The position numbers and the translations under genes were made by a program. 8,321 nucleotides of DNA, taken from contig JANXVV010000399.1 of the NCBI GenBank assembly GCA_025351525.1, positions 1 to 8,321 on the forward strand, read 5' to 3'. This document shows positions 1-4,860 of the stretch, one piece after another. Origin of the DNA: Humisphaera sp. (GTDB taxonomy: Bacteria > Planctomycetota > Phycisphaerae > Tepidisphaerales > Tepidisphaeraceae). Position 1 is the first letter of the stretch, and each line of letters begins with the position of its first letter. The notes below the pieces were generated by a model that was not told the origin of the DNA, ran no database searches, and saw only the letters and a list, made by a program, of their open reading frames with translations.

Positions 1-54
1 CACTCCTCGCGGAATCCGGGTCGTCGCCTACGGCTCCGATCCCGGCGTGATTCG
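1..54. repeat. Dispersed repeat R1, copy 1 (left edge, probably continues outside window)
   Basis: This stretch matches the reverse complement of 4095-4148 at 48 of 54 positions; the core 12-54 matches 4095-4137 at 41 of 43. The match runs to the first base of the window, so the element probably extends further left. Three plus-strand frames are open at the edge. One ends in a TGA at 48-50 (peptide ESGSSPTAPIPA), and the equivalent frame of the other copy ends at the same TGA (ESGSSPEAPIPA). A second frame continues to a TAA at 77-79. The window is too short to say whether this is the 3' end of a gene or non-coding repeat DNA. I see nothing else between 80 and 147. Confidence 0.7.
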
Positions 55-147
55 GATAATTCAGGATTTCGTCAAATAAAGCGTTGGTGCCTTTCAATTT
101 TTAACGGGTGAATGGAACATGCCGCGGGCGAGCCCCCCTACCTCAGG

Positions 148-357
148 CTAATATCCACCCTTCATCCACGCACCGATTCGCCCCCATGCCAGAACAGCAA
201 TCGTGATCAGCCCGAGGATGATCCAAATAATTAAAACCGCCTTGATTGACGAAATGAGAAAGTAAAATATCCAGCCCTGCCAGGTTCTTCCCGGGTTGTT
301 TTCCAACTCGGGGGAAGAATAGTCGAGGATTTTTCGCTCGTTCGATGGATCGTTCAT
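148..357 (-). CDS. Small membrane protein of unknown function (69 aa)
   Basis: I do not recognise a family. The first ~25 residues are polar and charged (MNDPSNERKILDYSSPELEN). A long hydrophobic stretch follows at about residues 28-58, rich in I, L, V and W. It is long enough for one extended span or two short spans, with an internal Lys at about 39. The tail is short (GRIGAWMKGGY). This looks like an inner-membrane microprotein with a cytoplasmic N-terminus. The ATG at 355-357 is preceded only by a weak purine run (ttggggttcgg), so initiation may depend on translation of the small ORF that ends 25 bases upstream. The same strand and close packing with the genes up to 1407 suggest one transcript headed by the ferredoxin gene. 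Confidence 0.6.
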   Translation of the reverse strand: MNDPSNERKILDYSSPELENNPGRTWQGWIFYFLISSIKAVLIIWIILGLITIAVLAWGRIGAWMKGGY

Positions 358-382
358 CCGAACCCCAAATCGCGTTATCGCT

Positions 383-547
383 TCAGCGTATTTGTATCAT
401 CCGCCTCGTGTTGGCTTCCGCCAGCCGCATGATCCGCTCCGGATCACGATCCATTTTCTTGTTCGACTGACGCGGAGTTGCGGCGGCCCGTGCTTTCCGA
501 GAACGCGCCGAACTGTCGCGTCCGCGTTTTTTGAGGGTGAATGTCAT
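383..547 (-). CDS. Small highly basic protein (54 aa), hypothetical
   Basis: This is an uninterrupted minus-strand ORF from ATG (545-547) to TGA (383-385). The peptide starts MTFTLKKRGRDSSARSRKAR, contains KKMDRDPERIMRLAEANTRR and ends MIQIR. About a third of the residues are Arg or Lys. The N-terminal half looks disordered and nucleic-acid- or membrane-surface-binding in composition. The C-terminal half (about residues 32-52) could form an amphipathic helix. A Shine-Dalgarno-like AGGATGAG lies 4 bases before the ATG on the minus strand, a better signal than its downstream neighbour has. It lies 48 bases after the 42-aa gene and 25 bases before the 69-aa membrane protein, which fits a shared mRNA. 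No function can be assigned, and a chance ORF is not excluded. Confidence 0.45.
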   Translation of the reverse strand: MTFTLKKRGRDSSARSRKARAAATPRQSNKKMDRDPERIMRLAEANTRRMIQIR

Positions 548-595
548 GATCTCATCCTATGAAAAACTGAGGCCTGCATGCCTTAGGAGACCCGT

Positions 596-724
596 TCAAC
601 GTTGCACCGGCACAACGCCTTCCCTCCACAGCATTATTACATACAACACCACTGCCGTGACGACAATCGCTATTGCAATGACGCATCCGCGATTGAACAC
701 CTGATCTACATCGGGCCTGGCCAT
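596..724 (-). CDS. Single-span membrane microprotein overlapping the ferredoxin stop codon (42 aa)
   Basis: The ATG (722-724) shares one base with the TAA stop of the upstream ferredoxin gene (TAATG), the classical arrangement for translational coupling. The product begins MARPDVDQVFNRG. It has one strongly hydrophobic segment at about residues 14-33 (CVIAIAIVVTAVVLYVIMLW) and a short polar end (REGVVPVQR). A GGAGAG lies about 9-11 bases upstream of the ATG, inside the ferredoxin reading frame. The topology suggests a membrane anchor or small subunit for the iron-sulfur protein, but that is inferred from context only. The gene is short, but the overlap, the hydrophobic segment and the correct strand make it more credible than a random ORF. 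Confidence 0.55.
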   Translation of the reverse strand: MARPDVDQVFNRGCVIAIAIVVTAVVLYVIMLWREGVVPVQR

Positions 725-1407
725 TATTCAGCACTCTCCGCTTCTTTCCGTTTCGCCGATTTCGGCACCACCACAATGCTCTTCGGATACGTCGGGCAGT
801 AGTACTGGCACACGCCGCAACCGGTGCAGCCTTCGGTTTTAACGTGGATGTCGTTGCCGCGCAGTTCGATGGCGTCGGCGCCGAGGGGGCAGTGGTCGAT
901 GCAGGTGGTGCAGGTGTCGCCGTGGGTTCGGGTGCAGCTTTCGGGGTGCCATTCGGCGGTGCCCATGTCGATGAGCCAGCGGGGCAGATAACCGAGCGCT
1001 TCGGTTGGGCATTCCTTCATACAGACGAGGCTGTCGCACACGACGCAGGCCTGGATTTCCGGGTCGACGTAGGGATAGCCGCCGCCGTTATATTCGGTGG
1101 CGTCGAGTTGGATGGAGTTGGCCGGGCAGACCGAAACGCAGTGGCCGCATCGGCTGCAGGTGTCGAGGAATTTATCCTCGGCCAGTGCGCCGGGGGGACG
1201 CAGCACCGGCAGGGAGACGGTCGGCGGATCGTAGCTGGGGGCGGCGGGTTCGTAGGGCCGGGCCGAATCGTCAAACTTGCCGAATTCCTCGGCGAGTCTG
1301 GCGATCGGGGCGATCCGCCGTTCAATCGGGCTGGCGAGAGGTTTCAGGAGCTCGAACAGCCCGTCCCGGAAAAAACTGCGGCGGTTCATCGGTTTGTCAT
1401 CGGGCAT
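724..1407 (-). CDS. NapG/MauM-like ferredoxin-type protein with four [4Fe-4S] motifs (227 aa)
   Basis: This is a polyferredoxin predicted to pass electrons or help assemble a redox complex. Four cysteine groups are visible: C84-x2-C87-x2-C90-x3-C94-P; C121-x2-C124-x4-C129-x3-C133-P; C158-x7-C166-x2-C169-x3-C173-P; and C194-x2-C197-x2-C200-x3-C204-P. This count and order match the NapG/MauM family of ferredoxin-type proteins. The N-terminus has the twin-arginine-like string NRRSFFRDGL (residues 8-17) but no hydrophobic core after it (FELLKPLASPIERR follows). Export by Tat is therefore doubtful and a cytoplasmic or peripheral location more likely. Residues 45-75 are Pro-rich linker. The ATG at 1407 lacks a clear ribosome binding site, and a TAATAT at 1412-1417 on the minus strand would put a transcript start almost on it. 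The second Met (residue 7, position 1389) is a serious alternative start. The gene heads a likely operon with the downstream small membrane proteins. Confidence 0.85.
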   Translation of the reverse strand: MPDDKPMNRRSFFRDGLFELLKPLASPIERRIAPIARLAEEFGKFDDSARPYEPAAPSYDPPTVSLPVLRPPGALAEDKFLDTCSRCGHCVSVCPANSIQLDATEYNGGGYPYVDPEIQACVVCDSLVCMKECPTEALGYLPRWLIDMGTAEWHPESCTRTHGDTCTTCIDHCPLGADAIELRGNDIHVKTEGCTGCGVCQYYCPTYPKSIVVVPKSAKRKEAESAE

Positions 1408-1460
1408 GTTGATATTACGACAGAAAAGAAGGGAGGGGGCAAGTCAGGATGAGTCAATTC

Positions 1461-1521
1461 GTAGCACGGGCTACCAGCCCATGTTTTGGAATTAAATAAA
1501 TGGGCTGGCAGCCCATGCTAC
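1461..1521. repeat. Dispersed-type inverted repeat R2 (GTAGCA-GGGCT hairpin)
   Basis: Left arm 1461-1482 and right arm 1500-1521 are 22 bases each. They pair as an inverted repeat with two mismatches around a 17-base A/T-rich loop (gttttggaattaaataa). Each arm also has internal near-palindromy (TGGGCTGGCAGCCCA in the right arm), so several folds are possible. It sits between the lipoprotein stop (1531) and the ferredoxin start (1407), both on the minus strand. It could act as an mRNA 3' end or processing hairpin for the lipoprotein transcript. No T-run follows, so a simple intrinsic terminator is not supported. The design resembles REP/BIME-type intergenic elements. Confidence 0.75.
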
Positions 1522-1530
1522 GGAAAGTTT

Positions 1531-2142
1531 CTAAGGAGTCGTGGTCAGCGGACGAATCTTGATGACCCTTTGCTGCGTAAACTCACGGCCGGTGAGTTCA
1601 TCTACAAACTTCACCTTCAACGTCAATTCCTCGTGAACCGGCGACTTATTTTGCCACGGACATTTCAGCACATAGGAATAGAGTAATCCCCCGCCGAACC
1701 AATTTTGGCGGGCCTCGTCGACGTTGAAACTCCAATGCCCGACCTGCGGATCGGTCGGTTGGGCCAAGTCAAAAGCATCGATCTCGAACCTTCCCGCGGC
1801 TTTTAATTTCTCACCCTGTTGATCGACCGGCACCACCTCGACTTTGATCCCCACATCGCCGTTCTTGGACGCGCTGCTTGGATCCCCACCGGTCAATCGA
1901 CCGAGTTTGATGCCGCCGGTGGTGAAGAGTTTGTCGAGGCGCTCCTGGGGCAGGGTGGGGAGCGTTCCCACCATGGCCTCGCGGGCCTGAATGGTGGCCT
2001 TGTCGGTTTGGATTTCACGCTGAAGAGCGGTGATCTGTTCCTGCAGCTTCGAGTTTTCGACGCGGAGCTTGTTGTTAGCGGCGCTGGGGGAATTGCAGCC
2101 GGCTACGAAACAAAAACAAAGCAGTTGAACCACAGAGAGCAC
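1531..2142 (-). CDS. Probable lipoprotein with coiled coil, unknown function (~203 aa; start uncertain)
   Basis: A hydrophobic stretch ending in a lipobox (LLCFCFVAGC) predicts lipidation of the Cys encoded at 2095-2097 and attachment to a membrane. A Ser/Ala linker follows. A heptad-like coiled coil of about 40 residues comes next (NKLRVENSKLQEQITALQRE onward). After it is a C-terminal domain of about 115 residues, rich in beta-type sequence (for example GIKVEVVPVDQQGEKLKAAG, and an FVDELTGREF motif near the end). I do not recognise the domain. The frame stays open to an ATG at 2388, but that would put 97 Arg-rich, repeat-encoded residues before the lipobox. I chose the GTG at 2140-2142, giving a 15-residue signal peptide. 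That peptide has no Lys or Arg before the hydrophobic part, so the GTG at 2196 (with Arg residues upstream of the core) is an alternative. No start has a strong ribosome binding site. The 5' end lies inside repeat DNA. Confidence 0.65.
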   Translation of the reverse strand: MLSVVQLLCFCFVAGCNSPSAANNKLRVENSKLQEQITALQREIQTDKATIQAREAMVGTLPTLPQERLDKLFTTGGIKLGRLTGGDPSSASKNGDVGIKVEVVPVDQQGEKLKAAGRFEIDAFDLAQPTDPQVGHWSFNVDEARQNWFGGGLLYSYVLKCPWQNKSPVHEELTLKVKFVDELTGREFTQQRVIKIRPLTTTP

Positions 2143-2381
2143 AGAGACCGCCCCGGGCGGGAGTGCCGGTCGAGAACGGGGGAACCCCGAAGACACGAAG
2201 GCACGAAGGCGAACGCGAGGAAACTCCCGGATTGAGTTTTTCGCGTCGACCTTCGCGCTTTCGCGCCTTCGCGGTCGGGTATTTTTCTGAGACATGAAAA
2301 TACGTAACAATTGCACCGCAGAGCCGAATCCGGATGGAACGCTCCGCCTCGACCGGGAAGTCTCCGTTCTCTCTGTGGTTA
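2127..2381. repeat. Nested composite inverted repeat R3/R4 (AACCACAGAGA arms outside, CGAAGGC arms inside)
   Basis: Outer arms 2127-2148 and 2360-2381 match as an inverted pair at 19 of 22 positions (core AACCACAGAGAG). Inside them, 2194-2211 (CACGAAGGCACGAAGGCG) pairs with the reverse complement of 2256-2273 at 15 of 18. A small G+C palindrome, CCGCCCCGGGCGG, lies at 2148-2160. The whole forms a nested palindromic unit of about 255 bases, filling most of the spacer between the second clpP gene and the lipoprotein gene. It overlaps the probable start of the latter. Both arm types have the look of multicopy dispersed elements, but only this instance is visible here. It encodes no convincing protein of its own. 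Confidence 0.75.
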
Positions 2382-2427
2382 AATGCATTGATTTCGCGAT
2401 TAAATGCAGGGGAAATCGGGAAGACGA

Positions 2428-3069
2428 TTATTCCTTCTCGTTCTCGCCATCCTCACCCTTGCGGGCGGTGCCTTCCGGCATGCGTTCGAGCACCCGATCG
2501 GCACAGCCATATTCGACGGCTTCCTCGGCGAAGAGCCATTTATTGCGGTCGAAATCGCGGTGGATCTGATCGGGGGTTTTGCCGGTGTAACTCGCCATCA
2601 TCTTATAGAGACGGTCGCGGAGGCGAAGCATGTGGGCCGCTTCGATGCCGAGGTCCGTCGCCGGGCCTTGCAGCACGCCGCCGATGAGCGGTTGGTGGAG
2701 CATGACCTGGGCATTGGGCAGGCAGGCCCGCTTGCCTTGAGTGCCCGCCGACAGCAGCACCGCGCCCATGCTGGCGGCCATGCCGATGCAGGTGGTCGCC
2801 ACGTCGCAGCGCAGATGCCGCATGGTGTCGACAATGCCGAATCCCGCCGACACGCTTCCGCCGGGCGAGTTGATGTAGAACTGAATATCCGTTTTCGGAT
2901 CGTCGTTGGAAAGGAACAAAAGCTGCGCGATGATGACGCCTGCGGTATCGTCCGACACCCCGCCGTTCAGCAGAATGATGCGGTCTTTCAGCAGCCGCGA
3001 GTAAATATCATAAGCCCGCTCCCCACGCCCGGACTTTTCGATCACCATTGGGACAAGTGTGTTTTGCAT
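2428..3069 (-). CDS. clpP: ATP-dependent Clp protease proteolytic subunit (213 aa, canonical active site)
   Basis: This is a ClpP serine peptidase, which assembles as a tetradecamer and degrades proteins fed by AAA+ unfoldases such as ClpX or ClpC in the cytoplasm. The catalytic triad is readable: Ser100 in GMAASMGAVLLSAG, His125 in LPNAQVMLHQP, and Asp172 in RDFDRNKW. The substrate-binding INSPGGSVSAG segment is at residues 67-76. Length is typical for the family, with a short charged tail (GEDGENEKE). The ATG at 3067-3069 follows an A/T-rich leader with no obvious Shine-Dalgarno sequence. That leader is largely built from the GTTGCCAGT repeat array separating it from the upstream clpP paralogue. 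Co-transcription with the paralogue is likely, and the two products may form a mixed ClpP complex, as in other bacteria with two clpP genes. The identification is secure; the mixed complex is inference. Confidence 0.95.
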   Translation of the reverse strand: MQNTLVPMVIEKSGRGERAYDIYSRLLKDRIILLNGGVSDDTAGVIIAQLLFLSNDDPKTDIQFYINSPGGSVSAGFGIVDTMRHLRCDVATTCIGMAASMGAVLLSAGTQGKRACLPNAQVMLHQPLIGGVLQGPATDLGIEAAHMLRLRDRLYKMMASYTGKTPDQIHRDFDRNKWLFAEEAVEYGCADRVLERMPEGTARKGEDGENEKE

Positions 3070-3076
3070 AGATTTA

Positions 3077-3184
3077 GTTGCCAGTTGTTAGTTGCCAGTT
3101 GCCAGTCGTTGGTTGCCAGTTGCCAGTGAAGTATGTCGACGCTGCCTTGTATTTACTGGCAACTGACAACTATCCACTGGCAAC
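3077..3184. repeat. GTTGCCAGT repeat array R5 with inverted arm, between the two clpP genes
   Basis: A 30-base segment occurs at 3077-3106 and again at 3098-3127 (28 of 30 identical, period 21). It occurs inverted at 3155-3184 (26 of 30 against 3098-3127), leaving a 27-base loop. The elementary word is GTTGCCAGT. In the minus-strand mRNA it would fold into a long hairpin just upstream of the second clpP start (3069) and just after the stop of the first (3194). It has no spacers and is not CRISPR. Possible effects are differential mRNA stability or altered translation of the two clpP genes. Confidence 0.8.
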
Positions 3185-3193
3185 TTCCTCCCC

Positions 3194-3940
3194 TCACTTC
3201 GGTTTATTCGCATCGACGGCGGCGGCGGCGGTTGCGGTGTCGGTGTCTTCACCGAGAATCTCATCGCACAGCCCGTAGGCCACCGCATCCTTCGCGCCGA
3301 AGAATCGATCCCGCTCGCTGTCTTCTCGCACGCGATCGACTTTCTGACCCGTGCAATGCGACATGATGCCGATCAGATTTTCCTTGTCTTTCAGAATCTG
3401 CTCGGCCTGGATTTCGATATCCGCCGCCTGGCCGTACACACCGCCGAAAGGTTGGTGGATCATCACCTTGGCATTCGGCAGGATAAAGCGCTTGCCCTTC
3501 TTGCCGGCCATCAGAATGACCGCCCCACCGCTGGCGGCTTCACCGATGCAGTAGGTCGCAATGTCGCAGTTGAGAAACCGCATCACGTCATAGATCGCCA
3601 ACGTGTCGACGACATGCCCACCCGGGCTGTTGATGTAAAGATTGATATCGGCATCTTTTTTGACGCTCGACAGATACAGCATCTGCATATAGACGCGGGC
3701 GGCGGAGACGTGATTGATCTCGCCGACCAGGAAGATCACGCGATTCTCAAGGAGCATCTCCTCAAGGGTCATCTCGCGATAGCGGTTGTAACCGCCCTGA
3801 CCCCCGGGACCGGGCATCGCCATCGGCATGGCGACCGGCCCGCGCGGGGGATACGGGGTGGTCATGAATTGCGATCCCACATGGTCCGTCATGCGGCTAA
3901 GAAGCCGGGGGTCTACCTTCTTGAAGTCGATCTCTTGCAT
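3194..3940 (-). CDS. clpP: ClpP-family serine peptidase paralogue with extended N-terminus (248 aa)
   Basis: The second ClpP-type peptidase of the pair carries the full triad. Numbered from an upstream ATG at 3964 that adds eight residues, these are Ser145 in IGEAASGGAV, His170 in LPNAKVMIHQP, and Asp215 in REDSERDRF. INSPGG is at 111-116. Two features are unusual. The residues around the nucleophile are E..SGG instead of the common Q/M..SMG. A Pro/Gly/Met-rich N-terminal extension (TTPYPPRGPVAMPMAMPGPG) precedes the usual ClpP start region (EMTLEEMLLENRVIFL) and makes the protein about 40-50 residues longer than a typical ClpP. I start it at the ATG 3938-3940, which has an AAAGGGAA ribosome binding site 5-6 bases upstream; the ATG at 3964 has none. 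The C-terminus is Ala-rich. It is first in the clpP pair and has its own promoter-like sequence. Confidence 0.9.
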   Translation of the reverse strand: MQEIDFKKVDPRLLSRMTDHVGSQFMTTPYPPRGPVAMPMAMPGPGGQGGYNRYREMTLEEMLLENRVIFLVGEINHVSAARVYMQMLYLSSVKKDADINLYINSPGGHVVDTLAIYDVMRFLNCDIATYCIGEAASGGAVILMAGKKGKRFILPNAKVMIHQPFGGVYGQAADIEIQAEQILKDKENLIGIMSHCTGQKVDRVREDSERDRFFGAKDAVAYGLCDEILGEDTDTATAAAAVDANKPK

Positions 3941-3982
3941 GCGATTCCCTTTCGTTTTTTCCATTGCAGTCGAGTACGCCGG

Positions 3983-4011
3983 ATATTACGCGGGGGAGAG
4001 GGGGATGACAA
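3983..4011 (-). promoter_or_regulatory. Sigma70-like promoter for the clpP pair
   Basis: Read on the minus strand, TTGTCA (4006-4011, five of six to TTGACA) is followed by a 17-base spacer and TAATAT (3983-3988, four of six to TATAAT). Transcription would start near 3976, giving a leader of about 35 bases to the preferred ATG at 3940. The spacing is ideal and the position is right. No heat-shock operator (CIRCE-type) is visible nearby. Confidence 0.45.
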
Positions 4012-4025
4012 GGAAGGAGGGGGAG

Positions 4026-4099
4026 ACGTAATTCGTAAAACGTAAAACGTAAAAAGAATTCGATTCAGTCCACGTCTTTACTTTTTACATTTTACGAAT
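4026..4099. repeat. ATTCGTAAAACGTAAA inverted repeat R6, copy 1
   Basis: Left arm 4031-4053 and right arm 4077-4099 pair as an inverted repeat at 21 of 23 positions around a short loop. The left part, 4026-4047, is a perfect 22-base match to the reverse complement of 7320-7341, so it is a dispersed family. It is far more A/T-rich than the surroundings. It lies in the divergent spacer between the clpP pair and the stress-protein gene and abuts repeat R1 copy 2. It could act as a bidirectional insulator or hairpin; no function is demonstrated. Confidence 0.75.
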
Positions 4100-4148
4100 C
4101 ACGCCGGGATCGGAGCCTCAGGCGACGACCCGGATTCTCCGTCGAGTG
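4095..4148. repeat. Dispersed repeat R1, copy 2 (inverted relative to 1-54)
   Basis: The reverse complement matches 1-54 at 48 of 54 positions. Homology may extend beyond 4148, because copy 1 is cut by the window edge. On the minus strand one frame stays open for 29 codons and ends in the TGA shared with copy 1: from just after a TGA near 4185, reading NDAGLLRSYLLKW, TLDGESGSSPEAPIPA. This could be a relic of a gene's 3' end or the internal frame of a repeat. The rest of the spacer, 4149-4302, holds no other recognisable element except a GATAAT at 4258-4263 as a possible -10 for the gene at 4303. No well-spaced -35 accompanies it. Confidence 0.65.
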
Positions 4149-4302
4149 TCCACTTCAGTAGATAACTCCGAAGCAATCCTGCGTCATTTCATCAACTGAC
4201 TCTGCTGTCCCGCTCGTTACGGCACTTGGTTTGCAAGTCAGATGAAGAGTCAATCGAGATAATGACATCGTCCCGCATCGTTGAAAATTAAAGGATAACG
4301 CT

Positions 4303-4824
4303 ATGGACACCGCAACACGCACTCTTCTGGTCAGTGTGTTTGACAATCGAAATGAAGCAGAGAAAGCTGTCGATGAATTAGAACATTCCGGATTCAGCTC
4401 CGACGACGTAGGATTCGCGCTACGCGGCAAAGACATCAACGCCGGCGGCACTGTTACCGATGCGGTGGGTACGAAGGACGGCAGTGGTGCGGCGGTGGGT
4501 GCGGTGACCGGTGGCGTAGTGGGCACCCTGCTCGGTGCGGCGGCGGCCCTGTTGATCCCAGGCGTGGGGCCTGTGTTGGCAGGGGGAATTCTGGCAACGA
4601 GCTTGGGCTACGCGGCGGCCGGTGTAGCCGTCGGTGGACTGTTGGGAGCCATGACCGGCGCAGGGCTCACTGAAGAGGAAGCGAAGTACTATGAGAAGGA
4701 ATTTAATTCTGGCCGCGCCATTGTCACCGTCCGCGCGGGTGTGAACGATGCGGGTGCCGTCATGATCCTTCGCAAGCACGGCGGTTATGACATGCAGACC
4801 CGCACGGGTGCCGGAGCACTTTGA
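4303..4824 (+). CDS. YflT-like general stress protein with glycine-zipper membrane segment (173 aa)
   Basis: Residues 6-43 (TLLVSVFDNRNEAEKAVDEL onward) form a short ferredoxin-like alpha/beta unit of the general-stress YflT/DUF1269-like type. In that unit a beta strand is followed by a helix carrying E-A-E-K-A-V-x-E-L. Residues 60-121 are a Gly/Ala-rich hydrophobic region with repeated GxxxG spacing (GAAVGAVTGGVVGTLLGAAA, GVAVGGLLGAMTGAGL). This is a glycine zipper able to insert in or associate with a membrane. The C-terminal part (EEEAKYYEKEFNSGRAIVTV) returns to alpha/beta sequence, ending MILRKHGGYDM. The start is secure: AAAGGA lies 8 bases before the ATG. It is followed after 36 bases by another membrane-associated gene on the same strand. 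Proteins of this kind are usually induced by stress; no specific regulator site is visible here. Confidence 0.8.
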   Translation: MDTATRTLLVSVFDNRNEAEKAVDELEHSGFSSDDVGFALRGKDINAGGTVTDAVGTKDGSGAAVGAVTGGVVGTLLGAAAALLIPGVGPVLAGGILATSLGYAAAGVAVGGLLGAMTGAGLTEEEAKYYEKEFNSGRAIVTVRAGVNDAGAVMILRKHGGYDMQTRTGAGAL

Positions 4825-4860
4825 AATCAGATTTACTTGTAATTTTAACAGGAGAACGTG

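Noticed and set aside
2..79. Open frame from the left edge to TAA at 77-79 as the 3' end of a gene
   Set aside because: Only 25 codons are visible and the same DNA is a dispersed repeat whose other copy has a stop in that frame, so coding status cannot be decided.
552..776. Minus-strand 74-codon ORF rich in Arg and Cys
   Set aside because: It is out of frame across the ferredoxin end and the 42-aa membrane gene, which has a better start context and hydrophobic profile.
844..1452. Plus-strand ORF of 202 codons opposite the ferredoxin gene
   Set aside because: It is the complementary shadow of a clear iron-sulfur protein, with Gly/Ala/Val-biased composition and no family motifs.
2143..2388. 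N-terminal extension of the lipoprotein to the ATG at 2388
   Set aside because: It would add about 80 Arg-rich residues encoded entirely by repeat DNA in front of a lipobox signal peptide.
3077..3184. CRISPR array
   Set aside because: The repeats overlap with a 21-base period, have no unique spacers, and one copy is inverted; no cas genes are present.
3356..4045. Plus-strand ORF of 229 codons opposite the first clpP
   Set aside because: It lies antisense to a secure ClpP gene and has no recognisable domain or ribosome binding site.
4155..4526. Minus-strand 123-codon ORF overlapping the stress-protein gene start
   Set aside because: It is antisense to the well-supported gene at 4303, which has a strong ribosome binding site and recognisable architecture.
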